The notes under the pieces: model-generated
What the model was told of the DNA's origin: nothing
Seen by the model: the letters and a program-made list of their open reading frames with translations, nothing else
Database searches by the model: none
Assembly: GCF_018100805.1 (NCBI RefSeq)
Contig: NZ_JAGJEA010000001.1
Span: 558,001-622,000 of the forward strand
Length of the DNA: 64,000 nucleotides
Source of the DNA: Aquimarina sp. MMG016
GTDB taxonomy: Bacteria > Bacteroidota > Bacteroidia > Flavobacteriales > Flavobacteriaceae
Direction of reading: 5' to 3'
Translations under genes and position numbers: made by a program
Part shown: positions 1 to 7,404 of the stretch, piece after piece
Layout: each line of letters begins with the position of its first letter
How positions within the stretch are numbered: position 1 is the stretch's first letter

Positions 1-126
1 TTAGAAAGTCCACGCTTTATCCGTGATGATGAGGAATTTGAATTCAATATCGAACTTGGTGATGATGCCCCGGAAAAAGCACTGATTAAAGTGGTACTGG
101 CAGGTACAGCAACAGTCCCAGCCTAG
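1..126 (+). CDS. C-terminal 41 residues of a protein, possibly capsid
   Basis: This is the 3' end of a gene that begins left of the window; the frame is open from base 1 to a TAG at 124-126. The visible residues alternate polar and hydrophobic positions and end in a strand-like run (ALIKVVLAGTATV). That would fit the last beta strand of a jelly-roll capsid protein, and the position just ahead of a run of small phage-like genes supports a structural role. Nothing in 41 residues proves this. A capsid assignment is inference from context. Confidence 0.5.
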   Translation, partial: LESPRFIRDDEEFEFNIELGDDAPEKALIKVVLAGTATVPA

Positions 127-178
127 GCAAGAGCCGTGCGGGGCAAAAATTAAAAAACTAATCTAAATGTAATAGCTG

Positions 179-583
179 ATGAACACTGAAGAACAAGAGA
201 AAACCAAGGAGACTAGGGTAGTATTTTCCTTTAAAGTGGAAAAGCAAAATGGACTGATTACCGTAGATAATTTTGAGTTACCAAAATATACCAAACTAGT
301 GAAAGGGATTCAACTGATCTCTGATTATCCAGACCGATTATATTACCGAGGGAGACAACGTATCGAAATTGGAGGGGAGGAACTTTTTCCTGATGGTTTT
401 GAAAGTAAGATACTAATGTCTTCACTTAGTGTAGCCCCCAGGGAACGTTTCTTTGAATTGGGGGATGTATTGCCGGGAGACCTTTCCGTAAAGATACGTT
501 TTGAAGATAAAGATCATAGTAGTGCTCCTTTTGAACGTGGGTATATGGTAACCCTTATCATCCTCATTCAAGAGCGGTCGTAG
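179..583 (+). CDS. Putative phage structural protein, 134 aa
   Basis: I do not recognise this family. The 134-residue protein is rich in predicted beta strands and has no membrane segment, cysteine motif or signal peptide. It opens with a charged, disordered stretch (about residues 1-13). It lies in a rightward run of small genes after a possible capsid gene, with about 50 bases before the next gene, so a minor capsid, spike or vertex role is plausible by position only. Confidence 0.6.
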   Translation: MNTEEQEKTKETRVVFSFKVEKQNGLITVDNFELPKYTKLVKGIQLISDYPDRLYYRGRQRIEIGGEELFPDGFESKILMSSLSVAPRERFFELGDVLPGDLSVKIRFEDKDHSSAPFERGYMVTLIILIQERS

Positions 584-631
584 ACCGTATTTAGCAAAAA
601 ATCCACAATAGATATTTAATAACTGATAGTT

Positions 632-1162
632 ATGAAGTGTATAATCAAAGGAGGAAACAATAAAAGTACCTATGACACTGTTATAGTGCGGAGGAAGTTT
701 GTCCCGATAAAATTTATAATCGAAAGGGAAAATCAATTTTTGAACGCAGGGACAAAACTTCCATTCGCTACTACCAAAGTCAATGCCCTTTTAGTCACTT
801 CTAAAGTAAAAAAATCCTGTGTGGATAAGGAGCTCCTTCCTAAGTACTATTATGGGATATCTGATTTTAAAATGACGGACACCCAATTTTTAGCTGATAA
901 TGATGGTGATTTTTATGATGGTGACTACCCTCCTGATGGGTTTTCCAATGGAGAATTCACAAATCAATGGTGGTACTATGTACATCCTGTTTTAGATCGA
1001 TTTCCCCTTTTTATTGATAATGGTATTTCTGAGGAATTAGGGGATCCCATACTCCTTGAGTTTACTCGAGAAGGACAATGTACTCCTGATAAATATTATC
1101 TCTGGAGTGAAAGACTTCCTAAATCGGGGTCTTCATTGATTACATTTTTTCCACCAACTTAA
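632..1162 (+). CDS. Putative phage structural protein, 176 aa
   Basis: Unrecognised 176-residue soluble protein in the small-gene run. Predicted strands alternate with an acidic Asp/Gly-rich loop (about residues 85-110, with a DNDGDFYDGDYPPDG segment) that could bind a metal ion, followed by a Trp/Tyr patch (NQWWYYV). No signal peptide or membrane helix is present. Its position beside the possible capsid gene suggests a virion or receptor-binding component; that is inference. Confidence 0.6.
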   Translation: MKCIIKGGNNKSTYDTVIVRRKFVPIKFIIERENQFLNAGTKLPFATTKVNALLVTSKVKKSCVDKELLPKYYYGISDFKMTDTQFLADNDGDFYDGDYPPDGFSNGEFTNQWWYYVHPVLDRFPLFIDNGISEELGDPILLEFTREGQCTPDKYYLWSERLPKSGSSLITFFPPT

Positions 1163-1171
1163 TATACAAGT

Positions 1172-1441
1172 ATGCTTTTAGGAACATTATCACTATTTCA
1201 GAAAAGAGGAATTTTCTATAAGCAGCAGCAGTTGCATTGGGAAGACTCATTTTCAAAAGTCATTGAACAGGAACTTACTCCGGATATGCAATTACAATTG
1301 TCGGATGTTCCAAAAAACCAGCAATTGTTGCCAGTAGATGAATCAGGTGATACCGATTATATCACCGCTTTCTATCAGGATGAAGGACAAGCTAACTATC
1401 CATACGAAGTAACCGTATGGTTACTCGTAGAGGCCACATAG
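1172..1441 (+). CDS. Small hypothetical protein of phage module, 89 aa
   Basis: Unrecognised 89-residue protein starting 10 bases after the previous stop, so probably co-transcribed with it. It has no membrane segment; the C-terminal third looks like strands ending in a hydrophobic run (YEVTVWLLVEAT). The tight spacing and lack of other signals fit a small structural or assembly protein. Confidence 0.55.
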   Translation: MLLGTLSLFQKRGIFYKQQQLHWEDSFSKVIEQELTPDMQLQLSDVPKNQQLLPVDESGDTDYITAFYQDEGQANYPYEVTVWLLVEAT

Positions 1442-1480
1442 TGGCATTTAAATTAATAATAACCAGTTATCCCTAATAGA

Positions 1481-1534
1481 ATGAAATGCCAAATGACCCT
1501 ATGGGTCTGGGATAACAAAACACACAATGTGTGA
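1481..1534 (+). CDS. Possible 17-codon leader peptide
   Basis: A 17-codon frame starts with ATG at 1481 and stops with TGA at 1532-1534. The stop overlaps the ATG of the next gene as TGATG, the arrangement used for translational coupling. The peptide (MKCQMTLWVWDNKTHNV) contains two Trp residues. It is too short to be certain and may be chance. Confidence 0.2.
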   Translation: MKCQMTLWVWDNKTHNV

Positions 1535-1869
1535 TGCGTGAGGAATTTGCACTGAAATATGCAGACAGAAGAGCCAAAGAACGAGGATACGATTCGTATC
1601 GCATTGTTTACAGGGAATTTATGATACCACCAAATGGGATGCTGAAGTTTCAGGCAAATAATGAAATCTGGTTGGTAACCTATATCGCTTGGGGGCTGAT
1701 TGTCAAATCAGATTATGGGCGCTATGATAATTGGTATACACAAGGAATTATTGAAAACTCCCACGAGCATGGGGACCGTATTGAAATTATCAATACTAGG
1801 AAATACCAGCGAACCATTCGCTTTTTACAGGTGATCTTAAAAACGGAAGATGATGGAAGCAAGGAATAG
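1534..1869 (+). CDS. Hypothetical protein of phage module, 111 aa
   Basis: Unrecognised 111-residue protein. ATG at 1534 is preferred over the adjacent GTG at 1531. The sequence predicts mixed helix and strands with an aromatic-rich centre and no membrane segment. Its 3' end overlaps the next start by about 20 bases, so the two genes are translated from one message. It is probably a structural or assembly component by context. Confidence 0.55.
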   Translation: MREEFALKYADRRAKERGYDSYRIVYREFMIPPNGMLKFQANNEIWLVTYIAWGLIVKSDYGRYDNWYTQGIIENSHEHGDRIEIINTRKYQRTIRFLQVILKTEDDGSKE

Positions 1870-2674
1870 AAAACCAGGATCAGTTCGATTAAATGAGTTG
1901 CAGTATGCTGAAATGGATCGGTTAGGGTTTACCAATGAAAGTGCTTATGTGAAGTATAAAATGGACCAGGGACAATCTAAGTTAGAAGGATTAAAAACAT
2001 CTTTTGAAAAAGATATGGTGAGACAATTGCCAGTTACAAATACATCACAAGAAGTGAATCCTGTGGTAAAAGATCAGCTGACCATACAACGCCTATCGAT
2101 GGAAAATAGAAAGCTTCAGGAAAAACTGGAGGAAATATCCAAAAGTAGTGAGGAAACCTTGAATGGTGTTCATCATAAGGTACATACTATGCTTCAGGAA
2201 GAACTCCAGAAACGAGATTATGAGCAACTTAAAAAGTCCTATGCTGAATCTGAATCCAAAGTAAAAAAATTACAGGAAGGCCTCGATGAGGCCCAAAAGG
2301 AAATCGAAGCCCTGGTGAAAAAATTAGGCTTTGTAGAATTAGGAAAAGCCCTCCTTCCCGGTGCAATTTCAGGATTAGCCAAACAGTACCCCAATCAAAT
2401 GAAAGGGATTGCAGGAACCCTGGGAAGGCTGGGTATCAGCGATACACCGGAAAACACTAATGATCACCAGGAGAATAACTACTTACTTCAGGTATTAGAG
2501 CATCTTAGTGAGGTGTTTACTGAAGAACAATTCGAACAAGTCATACAACTGATGATCCAATTAGGAGAACAGATCAATGATGATCAGGGGTTGATACAAA
2601 AAATCACTTATTACCTAAGTCAATTAAAACGAAAAACAGAGGCGAAAAAGAATGGTAATAAAGAAGCAGAGTAA
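1850..2674 (+). CDS. Coiled-coil protein of phage module, 274 aa
   Basis: The N-terminal 45 residues (KPGSVRLNELQYAEMDRLGF) have the feel of a ribbon-helix-helix or short helical DNA-binding segment. Residues about 75-160 form a long Lys/Glu/Leu heptad coiled coil. The C-terminal part is a small helical domain with an acidic patch and a basic tail. There is no signal peptide. The start lies inside the previous gene, indicating coupled translation. It could be a scaffold or a DNA-organising virion protein; I cannot place it in a named family. Confidence 0.6.
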   Translation: MMEARNRKPGSVRLNELQYAEMDRLGFTNESAYVKYKMDQGQSKLEGLKTSFEKDMVRQLPVTNTSQEVNPVVKDQLTIQRLSMENRKLQEKLEEISKSSEETLNGVHHKVHTMLQEELQKRDYEQLKKSYAESESKVKKLQEGLDEAQKEIEALVKKLGFVELGKALLPGAISGLAKQYPNQMKGIAGTLGRLGISDTPENTNDHQENNYLLQVLEHLSEVFTEEQFEQVIQLMIQLGEQINDDQGLIQKITYYLSQLKRKTEAKKNGNKEAE

Positions 2675-2755
2675 TTAGCACAAAGTATTCAGTGTTAAGA
2701 AATAAGTCTTTGTACTTAATACTGACTACTCATTACTACAATAAAAATAATACAT

Positions 2756-2932
2756 ATGAAAACACCGATCACCGTAGAGATAGAAGTAAAAGACCAAACA
2801 GAAGCCCGCCATGTGCAAAAGGCTTTTGAAACGATGAATAAAAATTTTGGAGCCAAAGGCATTATCAAGATGGAACAGCTATTTCTTAATGATGCCTTTA
2901 TTAGAAACCTGGTAAAAATGAAACTCGCATAG
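2756..2932 (+). CDS. Small hypothetical protein, 58 aa
   Basis: A 58-codon frame between two supported genes on the same strand, beginning MKTPITVEIEVKDQTEARHV and ending KMKLA. The composition is amphipathic (strand, helix, helix) and it fills an otherwise empty 280-base gap with a start 24 bases ahead of its downstream neighbour. A helical assembly peptide would fit. The opposite-strand frame over the same bases is hydrophobic nonsense and is taken as a shadow. Confidence 0.5.
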   Translation: MKTPITVEIEVKDQTEARHVQKAFETMNKNFGAKGIIKMEQLFLNDAFIRNLVKMKLA

Positions 2933-2958
2933 CGAGAGATCAATAAAAAGAATACACT

Positions 2959-3384
2959 ATGGCACTCCCAGCAGCACTTGCAGTGCAGGCAATAAAGAAA
3001 AGATCGAAAGTAACAGTTGGTAGAAAAACCACAAATATACTATTAGCCACAGGATTGGGAGTTGCTGCCTTTTGGGGAGTACGGGCATTATGGCGAAGGT
3101 TTAAAAGAGATATCCGGGAAGGACAAGCTCTAAACGAAGGAAACCCTGCCAATTTCGCCATTCGATTGGTAATGGCTTTTGAAAATGACAATGCTTTTGG
3201 ATGGGGAACCGATGAAGAAACTTTGTTTCGAACGCTGGAACAAATCCCAACGGCCAGTATGATGCGAAAAGTTCAGCGCGCTTATCGTGATTTAGAAGGT
3301 AGAAATCTAGCAGCCGATCTACAAAGCGAACTCACCACAGAAGAGTTTGCGATTGCCAATGAAATTATTAACTCAAAAAGATAA
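2959..3384 (+). CDS. Single-pass membrane protein of phage module, 141 aa
   Basis: Basic N terminus, then one hydrophobic segment (about residues 27-44, ILLATGLGVAAFWGVRAL) followed by an arginine-rich stop-transfer signal, and a soluble helical C-terminal domain with acidic patches. Together with its two membrane-anchored downstream neighbours it suggests a virion with an internal membrane, or a membrane-associated DNA delivery complex. No named family recognised. Confidence 0.6.
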   Translation: MALPAALAVQAIKKRSKVTVGRKTTNILLATGLGVAAFWGVRALWRRFKRDIREGQALNEGNPANFAIRLVMAFENDNAFGWGTDEETLFRTLEQIPTASMMRKVQRAYRDLEGRNLAADLQSELTTEEFAIANEIINSKR

Positions 3385-3389
3385 GGCCC

Positions 3390-4406
3390 ATGAAACGAAA
3401 TACAACGACTGCGGTCAAAACAAGAAAGAAAGTCCGAGGCGGACAGCCAAGCAAAAATAAAAACAAACCACTTACCCAGAAGCAAATTTTGATGATTGGC
3501 CTTGGTGGCGGAGTAGCATTAGGGATAGGATATTTAGCTTATAATCACATTAGAAATAAAGCAGCTGCAAAGCGAAGTGCTTTCAATGATCCTATTACTA
3601 CCCCTTCCAAAGATATCATCACAAAACCTAGCCTGCCCGTTGCTGCTAGCAACTTTCCGGTGAAGAGAGGTGCTCGAGGTGCTTTAGTAGCGATGATACA
3701 AAATGCACTCCTGGCAAAAGGTGGACAAGCAGCTATGATCATTAAAGAGACTAGTTTTAAAAGTGGTCGTGTGGATGGGATTTTCGGGAAAGGAACAGAA
3801 CGAGCACTTAGAGCTGCTGGTTTTCCTTCAGTAATTACACAAAGTATTTTTACAAGCTTAGTAGGCAAAACAACTACTTCAGGGTTCGATGCAGCATCGA
3901 TCTCCAGAGAAATTATAGCTGCTGCCAATACAAGAAATCTGTTTGGGGTACTTAGTGAACTTAAAAAAATAAATTCTGTAGATCAGTACCAATCGGTGAG
4001 TACCTTTTTTCAAGGGGTTAGGATTAATGGGATTCGGGTAACTTCATTGGTCAATGCATTACTTAGTGTGACTTTTAAACAAAAAGAACTGGAGAAAGTA
4101 AAAATAAGAGCAGAGTTTAGACGTATGGGGTTAAAGCAAAATGCACGAGGTGTATGGTTTATTCCAGGACTTGGATCCATAGGATCTTTTGACACAAATT
4201 CTAATCAAATCAATAATGAGTGGAATCTCGCTATAGCAGTTAAACCAACTTTGCTAAAAGCTACAGATGGATCCTTTATCGTTCCTGAACTTGCTCCAAA
4301 TACGGTAGTGGGATATATCACAGGAATGGAAAATGGAACAACCAGAATCCTAACACAATCCGGAGAAACGGTATTCGCCCCCACCAGAAACCTATCCTCC
4401 ATCTAG
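3390..4406 (+). CDS. Membrane-anchored protein with peptidoglycan-binding repeat, 338 aa
   Basis: Residues 1-28 are very basic, followed by one membrane helix (about residues 33-52, LMIGLGGGVALGIGYLAY). Residues about 88-150 match the pattern of a PG_binding_1 domain (VKRGARGALVAMIQNAL, then GRVDGIFGKGTERAL), which in that family binds peptidoglycan stem peptides. The C-terminal half is helical then beta-rich. It starts five bases after the previous stop. Membrane anchor plus wall-binding repeat is what a tail-less phage would need to pin itself to, or inject through, the cell wall; that role is inferred. Confidence 0.65.
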   Translation: MKRNTTTAVKTRKKVRGGQPSKNKNKPLTQKQILMIGLGGGVALGIGYLAYNHIRNKAAAKRSAFNDPITTPSKDIITKPSLPVAASNFPVKRGARGALVAMIQNALLAKGGQAAMIIKETSFKSGRVDGIFGKGTERALRAAGFPSVITQSIFTSLVGKTTTSGFDAASISREIIAAANTRNLFGVLSELKKINSVDQYQSVSTFFQGVRINGIRVTSLVNALLSVTFKQKELEKVKIRAEFRRMGLKQNARGVWFIPGLGSIGSFDTNSNQINNEWNLAIAVKPTLLKATDGSFIVPELAPNTVVGYITGMENGTTRILTQSGETVFAPTRNLSSI

Positions 4407-4469
4407 CCATCATTGATGGCATTTGGTATCAATAAATAACTATAAGTGTAACATTTAAAAATAAAAACA

Positions 4470-4862
4470 ATGAAAAAACTAATACAATGGTTGTTACCCA
4501 TTTTAGAAAAACTAAAGCCATTCTGTGACTATTTTAAAGTGTGGCGTGAATTGTCCTCATTGGCAGTTGGGTTAATATTATGGATTCATAGTGCAGTATT
4601 CCTTCGATGGATTGACCCAACCTCAGGAACCTATGATGCAGGAGTATTCCAGGTATACTTGTTCGCCATCATTGGAATTTTCGTCCTTCACGGCATTGTA
4701 AGAATCCTGATGAAACTCATCTGGCCCACTTCAGAACATTATTTAGACCATCATTTTAGAAACGATTTTAATACCATTACACCATGGCAAAAGCTAAAAT
4801 TATCCACTTTTATATTCTTTGCTTTCTTGTTTGCAGTAGCATCACTAGCCAGGGCTCTATGA
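4470..4862 (+). CDS. Small multi-pass membrane protein, holin-like by context
   Basis: 130 residues with three hydrophobic stretches (about residues 28-48, 61-83 and 106-127) and short charged loops, a size and topology usual for phage holins. It directly precedes, and overlaps by 79 bases, a secreted CHAP hydrolase, which is the gene order of a lysis cassette. Holins are too diverse to identify by sequence, so the role rests on topology and neighbours. Confidence 0.55.
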   Translation: MKKLIQWLLPILEKLKPFCDYFKVWRELSSLAVGLILWIHSAVFLRWIDPTSGTYDAGVFQVYLFAIIGIFVLHGIVRILMKLIWPTSEHYLDHHFRNDFNTITPWQKLKLSTFIFFAFLFAVASLARAL

Positions 4863-5374
4863 GCCTAATAAGCACTAAAAATGATGAAGAGCATACACGG
4901 GAATGTGTAAAAGAACTATACGATTCCCAGGTGGGAGTACGTGAAACAGGAGGTTCTAACAGAGGATCTCATGTAGAAATGTATCTGGCAAGTGTAGATT
5001 TAGGTCCGTCATATGCTTGGTGTGCTGCGTTCGTTTCGTGGTGTTACCAGAATGCAGAAGTAGAAGCTCCGCAAAGTGCCTGGGTTCCCAGCTTCGCTTT
5101 AAGGCGTAAACGCATCTATCATCGTGGTAAGTTTGAAAAGCAAACGCCACAAAAAGGTGATGTATTTATGATATGGTATAATAGCAAAAACCGTCCTGCT
5201 CATATCGGTTTTATAGATCAGTGGGGTGAGAAATGGATTGTCACAGTAGAAGGAAATACCAATGATAATGGTTCACGGGAAGGTGATGGTGTCTATCGAA
5301 AACGAAGATTAAAAAAACAAGTATGGGTAGTATCGGACTTTGTCAATAGCACTGACAGGCAAAAATTACCATAA
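4784..5374 (+). CDS. Secreted CHAP-domain peptidoglycan hydrolase (endolysin-like)
   Basis: A hydrophobic segment at residues about 6-22 followed by a polar stretch looks like a signal peptide. The CHAP amidase/endopeptidase core follows: catalytic Cys in YAWCAAFVSWCYQN, catalytic His in RPAHIGFI, and the acidic/Asn residue in VEGNTND. These enzymes cut peptidoglycan stem peptides or the amide bond to muramic acid. The start lies 79 bases inside the preceding gene in another frame; a later ATG at about 4859 would remove the signal peptide, so the longer form is preferred. It probably serves lysis or entry. Confidence 0.75.
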   Translation: MAKAKIIHFYILCFLVCSSITSQGSMSLISTKNDEEHTRECVKELYDSQVGVRETGGSNRGSHVEMYLASVDLGPSYAWCAAFVSWCYQNAEVEAPQSAWVPSFALRRKRIYHRGKFEKQTPQKGDVFMIWYNSKNRPAHIGFIDQWGEKWIVTVEGNTNDNGSREGDGVYRKRRLKKQVWVVSDFVNSTDRQKLP

Positions 5375-6044
5375 ATTAGAAAAGATGCTATCAAAGAGTT
5401 TACAAATATTACAAAGCAAAGAGTATAAGATTTATAGAGAGCCTTATAAGCTTAATATTGTTGGATATCGCAGTCGTTTTATGGGTAGCAACCGTTTTGA
5501 TGATGAGATCCATGTTTTCTATACTAATGATAAAGGAAAATGGATATATCATATGTTTAAAGCCACAACTGATCCAGGACAATACTGGCTGGAAAACCCT
5601 ATACATCCTCAAGGAACTGCTTTTCTAAAGAAAGGGCAATATATAGATGCCTACAGTATAGGATTACATAGAGGGGTTTATAATGCATTGATACAAACAA
5701 AACCTGTTACTGTAATTCGAAATTATAAGCGCAAAGGATTGTTTAAATGGTTTGAATCCGGATTTCAGGATACAGGTCAGTTTGGGATTAATATCCATCG
5801 TGCCAGAAGGCAAGGAACCACTAAAGTGATTGATGATTTTTCTGCTGGATGCCTGGTATTTGCCAATGCTACAGATTTTGATCGATTCTTACAGATTTCT
5901 AACGGGCATCGTAAACGATATGGTAATTCTTTTACAGTTACACTAGTAGATTTTAGGGATGAGAGAAGAAGGAGGTTACAACTTGCAGCTTGGGGATCAT
6001 TGGTAGCTGCCGGAGGATTATTCGTACTTAATAGAATGAACTAA
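5340..6044 (+). CDS. YkuD/L,D-transpeptidase-like phage protein with C-terminal membrane helix
   Basis: The central part ends in an NIHRAR... SAGCLVF block. An upstream His and an S-x-GC motif are the signature of the YkuD (L,D-transpeptidase-like) fold, where the Cys is the nucleophile acting on peptidoglycan peptides. The C terminus is basic and then hydrophobic (LAAWGSLVAAGGLFVLN), suggesting a tail anchor. It overlaps the CHAP gene by 35 bases and the next gene by one base, so it belongs to the same operon. Remodelling of the wall during entry or release is the likely role. Confidence 0.6.
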   Translation: MSIALTGKNYHKLEKMLSKSLQILQSKEYKIYREPYKLNIVGYRSRFMGSNRFDDEIHVFYTNDKGKWIYHMFKATTDPGQYWLENPIHPQGTAFLKKGQYIDAYSIGLHRGVYNALIQTKPVTVIRNYKRKGLFKWFESGFQDTGQFGINIHRARRQGTTKVIDDFSAGCLVFANATDFDRFLQISNGHRKRYGNSFTVTLVDFRDERRRRLQLAAWGSLVAAGGLFVLNRMN

Positions 6045-6223
6045 TGAGAGTATCTAAAAACACACAGAAAGCAGGATGGATACTCATTGGAAGTATGCTT
6101 GGATTTATTATAGCTAAAAAGTACTCCCCTAAAGAAACTTATCCTTTTATACTGATCGGTGGATTTATCGGAACCTGTCTAGGCGAGCAGTTGATTCCAG
6201 AAAAAGAAAATACAAAACTATGA
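6044..6223 (+). CDS. Small two-helix membrane protein, 59 aa
   Basis: A 59-codon frame whose ATG overlaps the preceding TAA (TAATG) and whose TGA overlaps the next ATG (ATGA). It encodes two short hydrophobic segments (GWILIGSMLGFIIA and YPFILIGGFIGTCLG) separated by a charged turn, like a glycine-zipper hairpin. The double overlap argues that it is real. It may be a virion membrane or lysis accessory protein. Confidence 0.55.
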   Translation: MRVSKNTQKAGWILIGSMLGFIIAKKYSPKETYPFILIGGFIGTCLGEQLIPEKENTKL

Positions 6224-6459
6224 AATGTAATATTAAACTTCAAAGAGACAAAAGAAAACGATGCAGGGCTTTTATTAAAGCATTGGAAAAAATATCATCT
6301 CAATATGGATTGGCAATTGATACATTCGAAGCTCCATATGTTTTAGAAAACCCACAAACTATTATTTATGAAGTAGATGATGATACAGAATCTCTTGAGT
6401 CGATGTGGGAAGGGAAAGAAGTATATAATTGTTTCCTGAATAAAAACTTAGCAAAATAG
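6220..6459 (+). CDS. Small hypothetical protein, 79 aa
   Basis: Unrecognised 79-residue protein with a basic N-terminal helix and an acidic C-terminal half (EVDDDTESLESMWEGKE). Its ATG overlaps the previous stop and the next gene begins one base after its stop, so it is part of the same message. No motif suggests a function. Confidence 0.5.
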   Translation: MKCNIKLQRDKRKRCRAFIKALEKISSQYGLAIDTFEAPYVLENPQTIIYEVDDDTESLESMWEGKEVYNCFLNKNLAK

Positions 6460-6460
6460 T

Positions 6461-6691
6461 ATGAAATCTTTACAGCCTAAAAGAGTATATTTTGAAGGGG
6501 AACAACCTACCAAGTTAAGAGCTTATTATAAATATGAGTTAGCAGCATTGTATAATGTATGCACCAAAACATTTTCTTCCTGGATACATACCTATTTAGA
6601 AGAATTAGAAAAGTTTGGTTATAAAAAAAGTACTAAGCTTCTCAGGCCTGAGGTGGTGCGATTTTTATTCGAAAGATTGGGAGAGCCTTAG
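6461..6691 (+). CDS. Small helix-turn-helix-like protein, 76 aa
   Basis: The segment YKYELAALYNVCTKTFSSWI resembles a helix-turn-helix of the MerR/DUF4248 type found in small Bacteroidetes mobile-element proteins. The rest is short helices with basic residues. It closes the rightward operon and faces the convergent membrane protein gene across a 4-base gap. It is possibly a regulator of the element; confidence in the motif is moderate. Confidence 0.5.
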   Translation: MKSLQPKRVYFEGEQPTKLRAYYKYELAALYNVCTKTFSSWIHTYLEELEKFGYKKSTKLLRPEVVRFLFERLGEP

Positions 6692-6695
6692 ATGG

Positions 6696-7376
6696 TTAAT
6701 TTGAAAATGTCATCTTAGATATCTTGTTTTTAGCATAAATTGTTGACTCTTCTTTCTCTTTATCATAAAAAAAGAGATATCCCTTGGTTTGACCTATATA
6801 AAAACTATTGGAATTTGAATAAACATCATTGCTTTCAAACGTAATTATCGACTTCGAATCACTGGACCCATCCATAAGTGATGCTTGCTTGAATTTTGCA
6901 ACAAAATACACCAATACAAATGACATGGGAACTAGAACACCAAATTTACCGATATACGAATTTTTAAATCTTGGTAATAAATAAATTAGAAACGAAGAAA
7001 TCAATATCGTAATTGCGATAAAATATAAATTCATATTTTCCACATAGTCTTCCAGAATATCTGTTACTACAAAAATTGATAGAACAGTAAAAATAAACAC
7101 ATAAGTATAGAACCGATTAAAAGGATGGTTTTGAATACTCAATTTTTTATCAATATTATTAGTCAATGAAAAGCTAATAAGTAAAATCAAGAAAAAAGCC
7201 CAAATCATGATGTCATCCAAAAACAGATATGTAAGTTCAGATAATTCCATATAATGTAAAATCATAATACCAAAACCGTTATAATATATTAGCTCTTTAC
7301 AGGCACTTAATAGTAAAATCCATAAAGTAATAAAAGGGAACAATTTTTTAATGTTTTCAAAAACTTCGATTTTCAT
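6696..7376 (-). CDS. Multi-pass membrane protein next to 1265-aa cargo gene
   Basis: 226 residues: five or six hydrophobic segments between about residues 12 and 160, then a soluble, strand-rich C-terminal tail (ITFESNDVYSNSNSFYIG onward). Its gene starts 28 bases after the stop of the 1265-residue gene on the same strand, so the two are probably co-transcribed. Both are visibly more AT-rich than the phage genes on either side, which fits separately acquired cargo. I do not recognise the family. A membrane partner or effector is one possibility and an unrelated lysogenic-conversion gene is another. Confidence 0.6.
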   Translation of the reverse strand: MKIEVFENIKKLFPFITLWILLLSACKELIYYNGFGIMILHYMELSELTYLFLDDIMIWAFFLILLISFSLTNNIDKKLSIQNHPFNRFYTYVFIFTVLSIFVVTDILEDYVENMNLYFIAITILISSFLIYLLPRFKNSYIGKFGVLVPMSFVLVYFVAKFKQASLMDGSSDSKSIITFESNDVYSNSNSFYIGQTKGYLFFYDKEKEESTIYAKNKISKMTFSN

Positions 7377-7404
7377 AATTAGGTTTTAAGAATTATATAG
7401 TATG

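Noticed and set aside
2716..3191. Leftward frames opposite the small phage genes near 2.7-3.2 kb
   Set aside because: They are complementary shadows of the 58- and 141-residue genes with implausible composition.
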